Positions 52,658-63,956 of a DNA stretch of 64,000 nt are shown here, piece after piece; position 1 is the first letter of the stretch; each line of letters opens with the position of its first letter. Made by a program: the position numbers and the translations under genes. The stretch is from Caulobacter sp. 602-2 (GTDB lineage: Bacteria; Pseudomonadota; Alphaproteobacteria; Caulobacterales; Caulobacteraceae), in NCBI RefSeq assembly GCF_011043625.1, contig NZ_JAAKGT010000002.1, positions 720,835-784,834 on the forward strand, in the 5' to 3' direction. A model generated the notes under the pieces. That model was not told where the DNA came from. It saw only the letters and a program-made list of their open reading frames with translations, and did not search any database.

Positions 52658-53041
52658 ATGTCCTATCTGAAGAACACCGGATTCGCCGATCGCATCACCG
52701 CTCAGCAAGAAGCCAAGAAGGCGATGCTGGCCAAGTTCAAGCCGAAGGCCACCGTTCAGGACCCCGATTTCGACAAGCGCGACGAGCAGCGCGCCGCCGA
52801 ACTGGAAGCCGTCCGCGCCGCCCGCGCCGAAGCCAAGGAAGTCGCCCGCCTCGAAGCCGTCGCCCGTCAGGAAGAACTGATGGCCGTCAAGCGCGCCGAG
52901 CGTAAGGAACGCAAGGCCGCCGAAGTCGCCGAGCAACGCGTCCGCAAGGAAGAAAAGGCCGCGGCCCGCGAAGAGCTGAAGGCCCTAGGCCGCAACAGCA
53001 AGGCCTCGCGCGCCCACCAGTGGGCCCACCTGATCGGCTGA
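52658..53041 (+). CDS. DUF6481 family small basic protein
   Basis: This 127-residue soluble protein is almost entirely helix-forming and rich in Lys, Glu and Ala. The start LKNTGFADRITAQQEAKKAM is the family pattern, and the ending SRAHQWAHLIG is conserved. No TM or signal. The charge pattern suggests nucleic-acid or ribosome association, but function is unknown. The gene is separated from the atp operon by about 300 bases in the divergent direction and stands alone. Confidence 0.78.
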   Translation: MSYLKNTGFADRITAQQEAKKAMLAKFKPKATVQDPDFDKRDEQRAAELEAVRAARAEAKEVARLEAVARQEELMAVKRAERKERKAAEVAEQRVRKEEKAAAREELKALGRNSKASRAHQWAHLIG

Positions 53042-53142
53042 TCGAATGATGGGGAGACGCGCCATGGCCGCCTCCCCTTCCTTCACCCGCCGCCTGCCGC
53101 CGCCCGGCCCCGGGCGGCTTTTCGCGTTTGTAGGGCCCTGCC

Positions 53143-53940
53143 ATGGAACATCTGAGCGTCCAGCTGCTCGTCATCCTGTTCGGCGTGGCCTTCGTGGCCG
53201 GAACCCTGGACGCCATTGCCGGCGGCGGCGGCCTGATCACCCTGCCGGCGCTGCTGCTGTCGGGCCTGTCGCCGATCGCGGCGCTGGGCACCAGCAAGCT
53301 GCAGAGCACGTTCGGTTCGGTCTCGGCCACGCGGGCCTTCGCCAAGCGCGGCCTGATCGACTGGAAGACCGCCTGGCCGATCGGCCTGGCCGCGGGCCTG
53401 GCGGGGATCGCCGGCGCCCTGTGCGCCAGCCTGCTTTCGCCGAAATTCCTGGCTGGCCTCGTGCCAGTGCTGCTGATCGTCATCGCCGTCTATTTCGGCC
53501 TGTCCAAGGCCCTGAAGGCCGAGGACGGCCCCGCCCGCCTGGCCCTGCCGGCCTTCGCAGGCTTCATCGCGCCGATCGTCGGCTTCTATGACGGCATCTT
53601 CGGGCCCGGCGCGGGCGCCTTCTACATGGTCGCCATCGTCACCCTGCTCGGCTACGGCGTGCTCAAGGCCACCGCCCACACCAAGCTGGCCAACGCCGCC
53701 AGCAACGTCGGCGCCCTGGCGCTGTTCATCCTCAAGGGCGCGGTGATCTGGCCCATCGGCCTGGCCATGGCCGTCGGGGCCTTCCTGGGCGCGCAGCTCG
53801 GCTCGCGGCTGGCCGTGCGCTTCGGCGCGCGACTGATCCGGCCGCTGCTGGTGACGATCTCGTGCGCCATGGCCGTGAAGCTGCTGGCAGATCCGAGCAA
53901 TCCGCTGCGGCAGGCGGTGATTGGGCTGCTGGGAGGCTGA
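53143..53940 (+). CDS. TSUP (TauE/SafE) family permease
   Basis: This 265-residue inner-membrane protein has about eight hydrophobic helices and two similar halves: FVAGTLDAIAGGGGLITLPA at the front and FIAPIVGFYDGIFGPGAGAF in the second half, both with the Gly-rich signature. The family exports sulfite, sulfoacetate or related organosulfur anions. The substrate is unknown. It is monocistronic and followed by a family A repeat. Confidence 0.92.
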   Translation: MEHLSVQLLVILFGVAFVAGTLDAIAGGGGLITLPALLLSGLSPIAALGTSKLQSTFGSVSATRAFAKRGLIDWKTAWPIGLAAGLAGIAGALCASLLSPKFLAGLVPVLLIVIAVYFGLSKALKAEDGPARLALPAFAGFIAPIVGFYDGIFGPGAGAFYMVAIVTLLGYGVLKATAHTKLANAASNVGALALFILKGAVIWPIGLAMAVGAFLGAQLGSRLAVRFGARLIRPLLVTISCAMAVKLLADPSNPLRQAVIGLLGG

Positions 53941-54042
53941 AGACCCCCTCCGGCCCTTCGGGCCACCTCCCCCAGAGGGGGAGGATCTTGGCGCCCAGAT
54001 GCTCCCCCTCTGGGGGAGCTGTCGGCGAAGCCGACTGAGGGG
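53941..54042. repeat. Family A intergenic repeat
   Basis: CCCCCTCCGGCCCTTCGGG, CCTCCCCCAGAGGGGGAGG on the left; CTCCCCCTCTGGGGGAG and GTCGGCGAAGCCGAC on the right. It lies between the convergent TSUP and smc genes. Confidence 0.85.
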
Positions 54043-54044
54043 GC

Positions 54045-57000
54045 CTACTGCGCCGCCACCAGTTCCTCGGCGGTCGACAGGTCCACGCTGACCAGCTGGC
54101 TGACGCCGCGCTCGGACATGGTCACGCCGAACAGACGGTCCATGCGGCTCATGGTCACCGGGTTGTGGGTGATGGCGATGAAGCGCGTCAGGGTGCGGCG
54201 GCGCATCTCGTCGAGCATGTTGCAGTAGCGGTCGACATTGGCGTCATCCAGCGGCGCGTCCACTTCGTCCAGCACGCAGATCGGGGCCGGATTGGCCAGG
54301 AACACCCCGAAGATCAGGGCGCTTGCGGTCAGGGCCTGCTCGCCCCCGCTCATCAGGCTCATGCTGGCCAGGCGCTTGCCGGGCGGGCAGGCGAAGATTT
54401 CCAGGCCGGCTTCCAGCGGATCGTCGCTCTCGATCAGCCGCAGCTCGGCCTGGCCGCCGCCGAACAGCGCCTGGAACAGGGTCTGGAAGTGGTTGTTGAT
54501 CACGTCGAAGGCCGCCAGCAGGCGCTCGCGGCCCTCGGCGTTCAGTTCCTCGATGCCGTCGCGCAGCTTGGCCACCGCGCCCGACAGGTCGGCGCGCTCG
54601 ATGCGCATGGTCTCCAGGCGGCCGGCATATTCCTGGGCCTCTTCCTCGGCGCGCAGGTTCACCGGGCCGATCGCATCCCGCTCCCGTTCGAGAGCAAAAA
54701 GGTGGGCCTCGACCCCGGCGGCGTCCTTGGGAACAGCCACGGCCTCGCCGGCCAGGTGACGGCCCAGCGCCTCGGGCTCCATGCGAGCGCTCTCGCGGAT
54801 GTTCGAGGCGATCTCGGCGAAGCGCTCGCGGGCGGCGTCCAGGCGCGCCACCAGGGCGGCGCGGCGCTCGCGGGCCTCGCCGGCGGCCTGGTCGGCGGCG
54901 CGGGCGGTGCGGTCGGCGGTGATGCGGGCGGTCTCGGCCGCCTCCAGGGCGTCGCTGGCCTTGGCCCGGCGCTGCTCGGCGGCGTCGAACTGGTCGACCA
55001 GGACCAGCAGCTTCTCTTCCAGTTCGGCCGGGGCGGCGCGGGCGGCCTCCAGAGCCGCGGCGGCCTTGACGCGGTCGGCCTCCAGGGCCTCGGCGCGCTT
55101 GGCGGCGGCGTCGCGGCGGCGGGTCCAGTCGCCGAGGTCGCGCTCCAGGCTTTCGAGCCGGCGCTGGCGGCCGGCGCGCTCGCGGTTTTCAAGGTCGAGC
55201 GCCGAACGGGCGGCCGAGGCGGCCTCGCGCGCGGCGGCGGCGGCCTGGCGGGCGGCCTGCAGCTGCGGGACCAGGTCGCCGACCGAACCGGCGGCCTCGT
55301 GCTCGGCGCGAACGGTCGCGAGGGCCTCGTCGGCCTCGGCGCGCTCGGCCTCGAAGCGGGCGATGGTGTCGTCCAGCGACTGGGCGCGGGCCTCGCGCTG
55401 GGCGGCCTCGCGCTCGAAGCGGGCCACGGTCTCGCGAGCCCCGTTCAGCAGGCGCTCGGCGTCGGGCGGGCCCCGGCGCTTGTCGCGCAGGGCGTCTTCG
55501 GCGGCGCGCAGGCGATCGGCAGCCGTCTTGAGGGCGGCGCTGGCGGCCTCGGCCCCGGGCGCGACCTGGTCGATCTCGGCCTCGACCTCGGCCAGGCGCG
55601 TGCGCTGCTCCAGGCGGACGGCCGCGGGCTTGGGGGCGTCGGCCTTGGCGACGAAGCCGTCCCAACGCCACAGGTCGCCTTCCTTCGAGACCAGGCGCGC
55701 GCCGACCGGAAGATCCTTGGCCAGGCGCGCGGCGTCGGCGCGGTCGACCAGACCCACCATGGCCAGGCGCGCGGCCAGCTCGGGCGGAGCCTTGACCAGC
55801 GGGGCCAGCGGCTGGACGCCCTCGGGCCACGACGTCGCGGGGGCTTCGGCGCCGGCCCAGTGCGACGGCGCGCGGGCGTCGAGGGCGGCTTCCAGGTCGT
55901 CGCCCAGGGCGGCGGCCAGGGCCGCGCCATAGCCCTTGTCGGGGGTCACCGCGTCGAGGGCGGGCGAGAAGCCGCTCTTGGCGCGCGGGGCGGTCAGCTG
56001 GGCCAGGCCCCGCGCCTCGGTGCGCAGGCGGCCAAGCTGGTCCTCGACCTTGCGGGCCTGGTCGCGGGCCGCGCCCTCGGCCTGGGCGGCGCTGGTGCGT
56101 TCGGCCTCGGCGGCCTCCAGGGCGGCGCGGGCGGCGGCCAGCTGGGCCTCGGCGTTGGCGAAGCGCTGCCGGGCCTCGGCGGCGGCCGGGTCGACCGCAG
56201 GACCGACGGCGGCGCGCTCGGCCTTGGCCTGGTCCAGCGCGCGGACGGTGCGGGCCAGGCGGCTTTCGGCCTCGGCCAGCCGCTGGGCCGCGGCGCGGGC
56301 GCGGGCCTCTTCCGCCGCCGACTGGGCGGCCAGGCGCTCGACGGCGGTGTCCGCCTCGGCGCGGGCGGCCTCGGCGGCCTTGGCGGCGGTCTCCAGCTCG
56401 GGGCCGCGTTCGGGCGCGGCGGCGATCAGGCCGCGCACCTCGGCCAGTTCCGGCTCGATGCGGGCCAGCGAACGCCCGGCGTCCTCGGCCGCCTGCCGCT
56501 CGCGAGCGCGGTCGTCGTCGATGCGGGAAAGATCGCCCGACAGGCGCTGGAACTCGGCGGCGGCCGCCTGGGCGTCTCGCTCGGCGCGGTCCTTCTGGAT
56601 CGCCAGCTGGCCCAGCACCGCCTGGGCGATGGCCGCCTCTTCGCGCAGCGGCGGCATGGCGGCTTCGGCGGTGACGATCGCGCCCTGGCCGGCGGCGGCG
56701 GCGCGGGCCGTCTCCTCGACGTCGCGGGCCGACTGGGTGGCCTCGGACTGGGTGCGCTCGAGCGTGTCGCGGGCCTCGGTCCAGCGGGCGAACAGCACCG
56801 CGCCCTGCACGGCGCGGATCTCGGCCGACAGGCGCTTGTACTTCTCGGCCTGGCGGGCCTCGCGCTTGAGACGGTTCAGCGCGGTTTCCAGCTCGCGGGC
56901 GACGTCTTCCAGGCGGGCCAGATTGCTCTCGGCGGCGCGCAGGCGCAGCTCGGCTTCGTGGCGGCGGGTGTGCAGGCCCGACACCCCGGCGGCCTCTTCC

Positions 57001-57491
57001 AGGATGCGTCGGCGGTTCTGCGGCTTGGCGCCGATCAGTTCGCTGATCTGGCCCTGGCGCACCAGGGCCGGCGAATTGGCCCCCGTCGAGGCGTCGGCGA
57101 ACAAGAGCTGAACGTCGCGGGCCCGCACCTCGCGGCCGTTGATGCGGTAGGTCGAGCCGGCCCCGCGATCGATGCGGCGCACGACCTCCAGCACCGGATC
57201 GTCGTTGAACGCGGCCGGCGCGGTGCGGTCGGCGTTGTCGATGGTCAGGGTGACGTCGGCGTGGTTGCGCGGCGGACGATTGCCGCTGCCGGCGAAGATC
57301 ACGTCGTCCATGCCGCCGGCCCGCATGGCCTTGGCCGAGTTGGCCCCCATCACCCAGCGCAGGGCTTCCAGCAGGTTGGACTTGCCGCAGCCGTTGGGCC
57401 CGACGATGCCCGTCAGGCCAGGCTCGATCCGGAACTCCGTCGGCTCGACGAAGGACTTGAAGCCGGACAGGCGCAGGCGCTGGAACTGCAC
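54045..57491 (-). CDS. smc: Chromosome segregation/condensation protein Smc
   Basis: This 1148-residue dimeric ATPase compacts and organises the chromosome with ScpA/ScpB. Walker A GPNGCGKS is at residues 31-38 of the N-terminal head. Two long coiled-coil arms flank a hinge at about residues 500-610. The C-terminal head carries the signature [14 protein letters not shown] and Walker B with D-loop in [16 protein letters not shown]. The arms are extremely Ala/Glu/Arg-rich, so the opposite strand has a spurious long open frame. It lies 15 bases after the DsbA-like gene, the usual alphaproteobacterial order. Confidence 0.97.
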   Translation of the reverse strand: MQFQRLRLSGFKSFVEPTEFRIEPGLTGIVGPNGCGKSNLLEALRWVMGANSAKAMRAGGMDDVIFAGSGNRPPRNHADVTLTIDNADRTAPAAFNDDPVLEVVRRIDRGAGSTYRINGREVRARDVQLLFADASTGANSPALVRQGQISELIGAKPQNRRRILEEAAGVSGLHTRRHEAELRLRAAESNLARLEDVARELETALNRLKREARQAEKYKRLSAEIRAVQGAVLFARWTEARDTLERTQSEATQSARDVEETARAAAAGQGAIVTAEAAMPPLREEAAIAQAVLGQLAIQKDRAERDAQAAAAEFQRLSGDLSRIDDDRARERQAAEDAGRSLARIEPELAEVRGLIAAAPERGPELETAAKAAEAARAEADTAVERLAAQSAAEEARARAAAQRLAEAESRLARTVRALDQAKAERAAVGPAVDPAAAEARQRFANAEAQLAAARAALEAAEAERTSAAQAEGAARDQARKVEDQLGRLRTEARGLAQLTAPRAKSGFSPALDAVTPDKGYGAALAAALGDDLEAALDARAPSHWAGAEAPATSWPEGVQPLAPLVKAPPELAARLAMVGLVDRADAARLAKDLPVGARLVSKEGDLWRWDGFVAKADAPKPAAVRLEQRTRLAEVEAEIDQVAPGAEAASAALKTAADRLRAAEDALRDKRRGPPDAERLLNGARETVARFEREAAQREARAQSLDDTIARFEAERAEADEALATVRAEHEAAGSVGDLVPQLQAARQAAAAAREAASAARSALDLENRERAGRQRRLESLERDLGDWTRRRDAAAKRAEALEADRVKAAAALEAARAAPAELEEKLLVLVDQFDAAEQRRAKASDALEAAETARITADRTARAADQAAGEARERRAALVARLDAARERFAEIASNIRESARMEPEALGRHLAGEAVAVPKDAAGVEAHLFALERERDAIGPVNLRAEEEAQEYAGRLETMRIERADLSGAVAKLRDGIEELNAEGRERLLAAFDVINNHFQTLFQALFGGGQAELRLIESDDPLEAGLEIFACPPGKRLASMSLMSGGEQALTASALIFGVFLANPAPICVLDEVDAPLDDANVDRYCNMLDEMRRRTLTRFIAITHNPVTMSRMDRLFGVTMSERGVSQLVSVDLSTAEELVAAQ

Positions 57492-57506
57492 GGCCGCGCC
57501 CGCCCT

Positions 57507-58121
57507 CTAGGCCTTAAGGGCCTTGTCGATGGCTTGGGCCAGGTCTTCCACCGTGACGTCGCCGACCAGTTCGGCGCCGTTGACGAAGAAGGTCGGCGTG
57601 CCCTCGATCTTGTCGCGCTTGGCGGCGGCCTCGACGCGGGCGTTGAGGGCGGCCAGGGCGGCCTTGTCGTTCAGCGTGGCTTCCAGCTGGGCCTCGGTCA
57701 GGCCGAAGCGCTTGGCCACGCCCAGCAGGCCGCCCCAGTAGTCGCCGGTCTGGTACATGGTCTTCTGGGCCACGAAGATCGCGTCGACGGCCTCGAAATA
57801 GCGGGCCGGCGGCACGCGGTTGGCCAGCAGGAAGCCGGCGCCGGCCAGGTCGTAGGGCGGGGTCAGGAACTCGCGGAACACCAGCCGGGCCTTGCCCGTG
57901 TCGATGTAGCGCTTCTTGATCGCCGGCATGACCTCCATGGCCGTGTGGGCGCAGTGGCCGCAGCTCATCGAGGCGTACTCGACGATCTGCACCTTGGCCT
58001 TGGCCGAGCCCAGCACGTGGTCGCCAGGCTGGGCCGGCAAGGGCGCGGCGCGCGCCAGCGCAGGCATGGCGGTCGCGGCCGCCAGGCCCGATACGATCAG
58101 CGCGCGCCGGTCCAGGGTCAT
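57507..58121 (-). CDS. DsbA-family thioredoxin-fold protein, probably Tat-exported
   Basis: This 204-residue protein has twin Arg (LDRRALIV) followed by a hydrophobic run and ALARAA, a Tat-like signal. The active site is C54-GH-C57 in ASMSCGHCAHT, the oxidising CxHC form of DsbA. The cis-Pro is in IEGTPTFFVNG. It lies two bases after the stop of a related gene (a lipoprotein with CVHC), so two oxidoreductases are made together. A periplasmic disulfide role is expected, although the two CxHC variants probably differ in redox potential. Confidence 0.9.
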   Translation of the reverse strand: MTLDRRALIVSGLAAATAMPALARAAPLPAQPGDHVLGSAKAKVQIVEYASMSCGHCAHTAMEVMPAIKKRYIDTGKARLVFREFLTPPYDLAGAGFLLANRVPPARYFEAVDAIFVAQKTMYQTGDYWGGLLGVAKRFGLTEAQLEATLNDKAALAALNARVEAAAKRDKIEGTPTFFVNGAELVGDVTVEDLAQAIDKALKA

Positions 58122-58123
58122 GC

Positions 58124-58747
58124 CTACTTGCTCGCCGCGGCGATGGCGGCGTCCAGCTGGGCCAGCGGGGCCTCGCCGCCGTCTTCGTTCAGCTTCTTGC
58201 CGTTGATGACGAAGGTCGGGGTGCCCTTGATGTCGGTTTCCTTGGAGTAGCGCTCGATGCGGTCGTTGAGGGCCTTGAGGGCCTTCTCGTCGCTGACGCA
58301 GGCGTCGAACTGCTGCTCGTTCAGGCCCGACGACTGGGCGATGCGCAGCAGCACGCCGCGATAGTCGCCGGTCGAGAACATCTCTTCCTGCGAGCGGTAC
58401 ACCGAATCCAGCACCGAGAAGTACTTGTCCTTGCCGGCGCAGCGGGCCAGCAGGAACGAGGCGGCGGCCACCTGCGGCGGGGCGGTCAGGAACTCGCGGT
58501 AGACGTAGTTCACCTTGCCGGTGTCGATGTACTTCTGCTTGAAGGCCGGGAAGACTTCCTCGTTCCAGCGGGCGCAGTGGACGCAACTGGCCGAGGCGTA
58601 CTCGATGACCGTGACCTTGGCGTTGGGGTTGCCCAGGCTCATGTCGTCGGCGGTGACCGTCGAACCCGTCTTGTTGCAGGCGGACAGGCCGGCGACGCTG
58701 GCGACCAGGGTCGCGGCGAGCAGGATCCGGCGAAGGGGCGAGCGCAT
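58124..58747 (-). CDS. DsbA-family lipoprotein
   Basis: This 207-residue protein has a lipoprotein signal (SVAGLSAC, lipidated C24) and a DsbA-like domain. The active site is C55-VH-C58 in ASASCVHCARW, the cis-Pro is in KGTPTFVING, and LARCAGKDKYFSVLD is the helical insert. An additional Cys pair (LARCAGK, FDACVSD) may form a structural disulfide. It is paralogous to the next gene (57507-58121), with conserved IDTGK-x-N-YVYREFLT-type segments. It probably faces the periplasm and is anchored in a membrane. Confidence 0.9.
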   Translation of the reverse strand: MRSPLRRILLAATLVASVAGLSACNKTGSTVTADDMSLGNPNAKVTVIEYASASCVHCARWNEEVFPAFKQKYIDTGKVNYVYREFLTAPPQVAAASFLLARCAGKDKYFSVLDSVYRSQEEMFSTGDYRGVLLRIAQSSGLNEQQFDACVSDEKALKALNDRIERYSKETDIKGTPTFVINGKKLNEDGGEAPLAQLDAAIAAASK

Positions 58748-58855
58748 GGTCGGGTCTTCCTCGAACGTGAACAGTGAAGTTAAGCGCGATTCTCTAGCAG
58801 CCAGAAAATGGCGCGGATGAGGCTTTCGCGCATCAGCGGCAACCCGCGAAGGTTG

Positions 58856-59404
58856 TCAACTTTCGTTGCGCAGGACGCCCCGGCCGAGTTTCAGCAGGGC
58901 CTCCTTCAGCGGGCCGTCGGGCTGGTCCGACAGGCCGGCGGCCAGGTCGCGCTCCTTGGCCGCGTCGAGCGGCGGGCGGCGGCGCGGACGCGGCGGGGCC
59001 GAGGCGGCCGCCGCGGCGACGCGCACGGGGCCCTGGACGATCCGCAGCCGGGTGACCGCGCCCTTGCCCAGCAGCAGGTCGAGGCGCTGGGTGATCTGCG
59101 GGACCTGGTGCTGGATCAGCGAGGCCACCGGGCCGTCGACGCGCAGTTCCAGCGTGCCGCCCTCGCCGGTGCGGCTCTTGATGATGCGGACCGGCTCGGT
59201 GCGGCGGGCCAGGCTCTCGCCGACGATCTCCTTCCAGCGGGCCTGCAGCGCGCCGGGGCCCTGGCCGTGCTTCTTGTCGAGTTCGCGGATGAACTTGGCC
59301 AGGCTCTTGCCGGCCGGCGGGGGCACGCGCATCGGCGGCCGGGTGCGGCGGCGCGACAGGATCTTCAGGGCCTCGTCGGCCGTGGGCAGCGTGCGGCGAT
59401 ACAT
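58856..59404 (-). CDS. DUF721 (DciA-like) protein
   Basis: This 182-residue protein has the DUF721 domain: GPGALQARWKEIVGESLARR, PVRIIKSRTGEGGTLELRVD and LIQHQVPQITQRLDLLLGK. The domain is a KH-like fold; in other bacteria DciA loads the replicative helicase, replacing DnaC. A basic N-terminus (RRTRPPMRVPPP) and a disordered Pro/Arg segment (SAPPRPRRRPP) flank it. Its divergent partner is mutY and dsbA/smc follow, a conserved cluster. The helicase-loading role here is inferred from the family. Confidence 0.85.
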   Translation of the reverse strand: MYRRTLPTADEALKILSRRRTRPPMRVPPPAGKSLAKFIRELDKKHGQGPGALQARWKEIVGESLARRTEPVRIIKSRTGEGGTLELRVDGPVASLIQHQVPQITQRLDLLLGKGAVTRLRIVQGPVRVAAAAASAPPRPRRRPPLDAAKERDLAAGLSDQPDGPLKEALLKLGRGVLRNES

Positions 59405-59432
59405 TGCGGCGTCATGCTAGCATGCCTCTCCC

Positions 59433-59456
59433 CTATCGCGCGCGGATTTGCGATAG
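59433..59456 (+). promoter_or_regulatory. Hairpin adjoining the mutY ribosome binding site
   Basis: CTATCGC (59433-59439) pairs with GCGATAG (59450-59456), ending at the first G of GGAGG (59456-59460), seven bases from the mutY ATG. A further palindrome, CATGCTAGCATG, lies at 59413-59424. The hairpin could affect translation. Confidence 0.4.
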
Positions 59457-59466
59457 GAGGCGGACA

Positions 59467-60519
59467 ATGACCGACGTCGCCGCGATCCGCTCCGCATTGC
59501 TTTCCTGGTACGACCGCGAGGCGCGGGTGCTGCCGTGGCGAACCGGCCCCGCCGCCGGCGCCATGGGCCTGCGCAGCGATCCCTACCGGGTGTGGCTGTC
59601 GGAGGTGATGCTGCAGCAGACCACCGTGCCGCACGCCACGCCCTACTTCCTGGCCTTCACCCAGCGCTGGCCCACGGTCGAGGCCCTGGCTGCCGAGCAG
59701 GACGGCGAGCTGATGGCCGCCTGGGCGGGCCTTGGCTACTACGCCCGCGCCCGCAACCTGCTGGCCTGCGCCCGCGCGGTCGCCAGCCAGCACAGCGGCG
59801 AGTTCCCCGACACCGAGGCGGGCCTGCTGGCCCTGCCGGGCGTGGGCGCCTACACCGCCGCGGCCGTGGCGGCGATCGCCTTCGACCGGCCGGCCAACGT
59901 GGTCGACGGCAATGTCGAGCGGGTGATGGCGCGGCTGTTCGCGGTCGAGGCCCCCGTGCCCGACGCCAAGCCGGAACTGAAGCGCCTGGCCGGCCTGCTG
60001 GTCACGGGCGAGCGCCCCGGCGACTGGGCCCAGGCGCTGATGGACCTGGGGGCCACGGTCTGCAAGCCCAAGGCCCCGCTGTGCGACCGCTGCCCGGTGG
60101 AGACCTTCTGCGAGGCCAGGGCCAAGGGCGCGCCGGAAACCTATCCCCGCAAGACCCGTAAGGCCGACCGCCCCCGCCGCCACGGCGTGGCCTATGTGGT
60201 CAGCCGCCGGGGCGAGACGGCGCTGGTGCGGCGCCCCGACAAGGGCCTGCTGGGCGGCATGCTGGGCCTGCCGACCTCCGACTGGCGAGATCGCCCGTGG
60301 ACGGACGACGAAGCCGCCCGCGCCGCCCCGATCCTGGCCCCCTGGCGCGACCTGGGAGCGGTGGAGCACGTCTTCACCCACTTCTCGCTGACCCTGCGGG
60401 TGATGGTCGCCGAGGCCGATGTCGCCGGCGACTTCGTCTGGACCCCGCACGAGGGCCTGACCGCCCTGCCCAGCGTGTTCCTGAAGGCGGCCCGGGCCGG
60501 GCTGGAGCGGCTGGTCTAG
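59467..60519 (+). CDS. mutY: A/G-specific adenine DNA glycosylase
   Basis: This 350-residue enzyme removes A opposite 8-oxoguanine. Helix-hairpin-helix LPGVGAYTAAAV is followed by the catalytic Asp D147 in NVVDGNVERV. The base-excision Glu is E46 in SEVMLQQT. The [4Fe-4S] cluster ligands C199, C206, C209 and C215 (spacing C-x6-C-x2-C-x5-C) follow. A C-terminal Nudix-like 8-oxoG recognition domain has GVAYVVSRRGETALVRRP and LGGMLGLPTSDW. It is divergent from the DUF721 gene. Confidence 0.97.
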   Translation: MTDVAAIRSALLSWYDREARVLPWRTGPAAGAMGLRSDPYRVWLSEVMLQQTTVPHATPYFLAFTQRWPTVEALAAEQDGELMAAWAGLGYYARARNLLACARAVASQHSGEFPDTEAGLLALPGVGAYTAAAVAAIAFDRPANVVDGNVERVMARLFAVEAPVPDAKPELKRLAGLLVTGERPGDWAQALMDLGATVCKPKAPLCDRCPVETFCEARAKGAPETYPRKTRKADRPRRHGVAYVVSRRGETALVRRPDKGLLGGMLGLPTSDWRDRPWTDDEAARAAPILAPWRDLGAVEHVFTHFSLTLRVMVAEADVAGDFVWTPHEGLTALPSVFLKAARAGLERLV

Positions 60520-60522
60520 TCC

Positions 60523-61911
60523 TCAGCACTCCACGCGGTTGACCGACAGGCCCACGGCCAGGCCGCCCAGCGAGGTTTCCTTGTAGATCTCGTTCATGTC
60601 CTCGCCGGTGCGCTTCATCGTGGCGATGACCTTGTCGAGCGAAACCGAATGCTGGCCGTCGCCCAGCAGGGCCAGGCGCGCGGCGTCGATGGCCTTGATG
60701 GCCCCCATGGCGTTGCGCTCGATGCAGGGGATCTGCACCAGGCCGCCGATCGGGTCGCAGGTCAGGCCCAGATTGTGCTCCATGCCGATCTCGGCGGCGT
60801 TCTCGATCTGGGCGTTGGTGCCGCCCAGGGCGGCGCAGAGGCCGCCGGCCGCCATCGAGCAGGCCACGCCCACCTCGCCCTGGCAGCCGACCTCGGCTCC
60901 CGAGATCGAGGCGTTGCGCTTGTAGAGCGCGCCGATCGCCGCCGCCGTCAGCAGGAAGATGCGGATCTGCTCGGGCGTTCCCTTGTGGAAGCGGACGAAG
61001 AACCGCAGCACGGCCGGCACCAGGCCCGCGGCGCCGTTGGTGGGGGCGGTCACGACGCGGCCGCCGGCGGCGTTCTCCTCGTTGACCGCCATGGCCCACA
61101 GGTTGACGAAGTCCATGGCCGCCAGCGGATCGCTCATCTGGCGCTCCATCCGGCCCAGGATGGTCTGGTGGATCTGGCGGGCCCGGCGCTTGACCGACAG
61201 GCCGCCGGGCAGGATCCCGTCCTCGCGCATGCCGCGGTCGATGCAGGCCTCCATGGCCCCGAAGATGCGGTCGAGGCCGGCGTTCATCTCGCCCTCGCTC
61301 ATCCTGGCCAGCTCGTTGGCGGCCATCACCTGGGCGATGGTCAGGCCCGCCTGCTCGGCGCGCTCCAGGAGGTCGGCCGAGCTTTCGAACGGGAACGGGA
61401 TCGGCGGGCCTTCTTCCGGCGGCGCGTTGCGGCCCATCTCGCTCTCGTCGCGCACGAAGCCGCCGCCGATCGAGAAATAGGTGCGCTCGGCCAGCACGCC
61501 GCCTTCGGCGTCGAAGGCCGTGAAGGTCAGGGCGTTGGGATGCTGGGGCAGGCGCTCGTGGCCGGCGAAGACGATGTCGCGGGCCTCGTCGAAGCCGATG
61601 CCGACCTCGCCGCCCAGCATCATCCATTGCGTGGCCTTGGTTTCAGCGAGCGCGGCCTCGCCGGCGTCGGGATCCAGCTGCGCCGGCGCAAAGCCCATCA
61701 GGCCAAGGATCACGGCGCGGTCGGTGGCGTGGCCTTTGCCGGTCAGGGCCAGCGAGGCGTAGAGGCGGGTCTCGACCCGGGCGACCAGGGCCAGCCGGCC
61801 GGCGGCGCGCAGCCGCTCGACGAACATCACCCCCGCGGTCATCGGGCCCATGGTGTGGCTGCTGGAAGGGCCGACGCCCAGCTTGAAGAGGTCGAAGACG
61901 GAGGCGGTCAT
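60523..61911 (-). CDS. sdaA: L-serine ammonia-lyase (serine dehydratase)
   Basis: This 462-residue iron-sulfur enzyme converts L-serine to pyruvate and ammonia without PLP. The N-terminal beta domain starts [20 protein letters not shown]. The C-terminal alpha domain has [39 protein letters not shown] (cluster Cys) and [16 protein letters not shown] at 61911 gives the family start [10 protein letters not shown] further ATG at 61944 lies inside a family B repeat and is probably not used. With the gcv operon it completes glycine/serine breakdown. Confidence 0.95.
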   Translation of the reverse strand: MTASVFDLFKLGVGPSSSHTMGPMTAGVMFVERLRAAGRLALVARVETRLYASLALTGKGHATDRAVILGLMGFAPAQLDPDAGEAALAETKATQWMMLGGEVGIGFDEARDIVFAGHERLPQHPNALTFTAFDAEGGVLAERTYFSIGGGFVRDESEMGRNAPPEEGPPIPFPFESSADLLERAEQAGLTIAQVMAANELARMSEGEMNAGLDRIFGAMEACIDRGMREDGILPGGLSVKRRARQIHQTILGRMERQMSDPLAAMDFVNLWAMAVNEENAAGGRVVTAPTNGAAGLVPAVLRFFVRFHKGTPEQIRIFLLTAAAIGALYKRNASISGAEVGCQGEVGVACSMAAGGLCAALGGTNAQIENAAEIGMEHNLGLTCDPIGGLVQIPCIERNAMGAIKAIDAARLALLGDGQHSVSLDKVIATMKRTGEDMNEIYKETSLGGLAVGLSVNRVEC

Positions 61912-61941
61912 GTTGCGGGGGTATTCGTAAAAAGGGGTCGT

Positions 61942-62036
61942 CATCCCGGAAGCGCCGCAGGCGCTATCCGGGACCCAGAGGCGGTGCGCACGGCCCCTGG
62001 GTCCCGGCTCTACGCTGCGCTCCGGCCGGGATGACG
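61942..62036. repeat. Family B intergenic repeat
   Basis: CGTCATCCCGGAAGCGCCGC, CGGGACCCAGAGGC, GCCCCTGGGTCCCGGC and CGGCCGGGATGACG. The left end overlaps the upstream ATG of sdaA. Confidence 0.85.
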
Positions 62037-62062
62037 GCTGAGGGGAGCGCGGTATCCGGCTC

Positions 62063-63730
<1,668 letters not shown>

Positions 63731-63830
63731 CGTCGCTACTCTTTTCGAGCGGTTCGTTTCGAGGTCGCGGACCCTAGCGGGAGGTTTTGACCGCCGCTAG
63801 GGGGTGCGGAGAAAGTGGGCGTGCTTCAGG

Positions 63831-63956
63831 AACCTCCCCCTGTGGGGGAGGCGATCGCAAAGCGATCGGTGGGGGGAGTAACCGCAAAGTCGGCCAGCTC
63901 CGCGGAAGCTGAAAACAGCCCCCCTCCGGCCTACGGCCGCCTCCCCCACGGGGGGA
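63831..63956. repeat. Family A intergenic repeat
   Basis: CCTCCCCCTGTGGGGGAGG plus GCGATCGCAAAGCGATC on the left; CCCCTCCGGCCTACGGCCG and CCTCCCCCACGGGGGG on the right. The last 40 bases of the window show nothing. Confidence 0.8.

Noticed and set aside
54165..58250. A 1361-codon plus-strand open frame opposite smc and the dsbA-like genes
   Set aside because: It is antisense to smc, whose head motifs are unmistakable. The frame has no family motifs and has the Gly/Ala/Leu/Gln composition of reversed GC-rich coding sequence.
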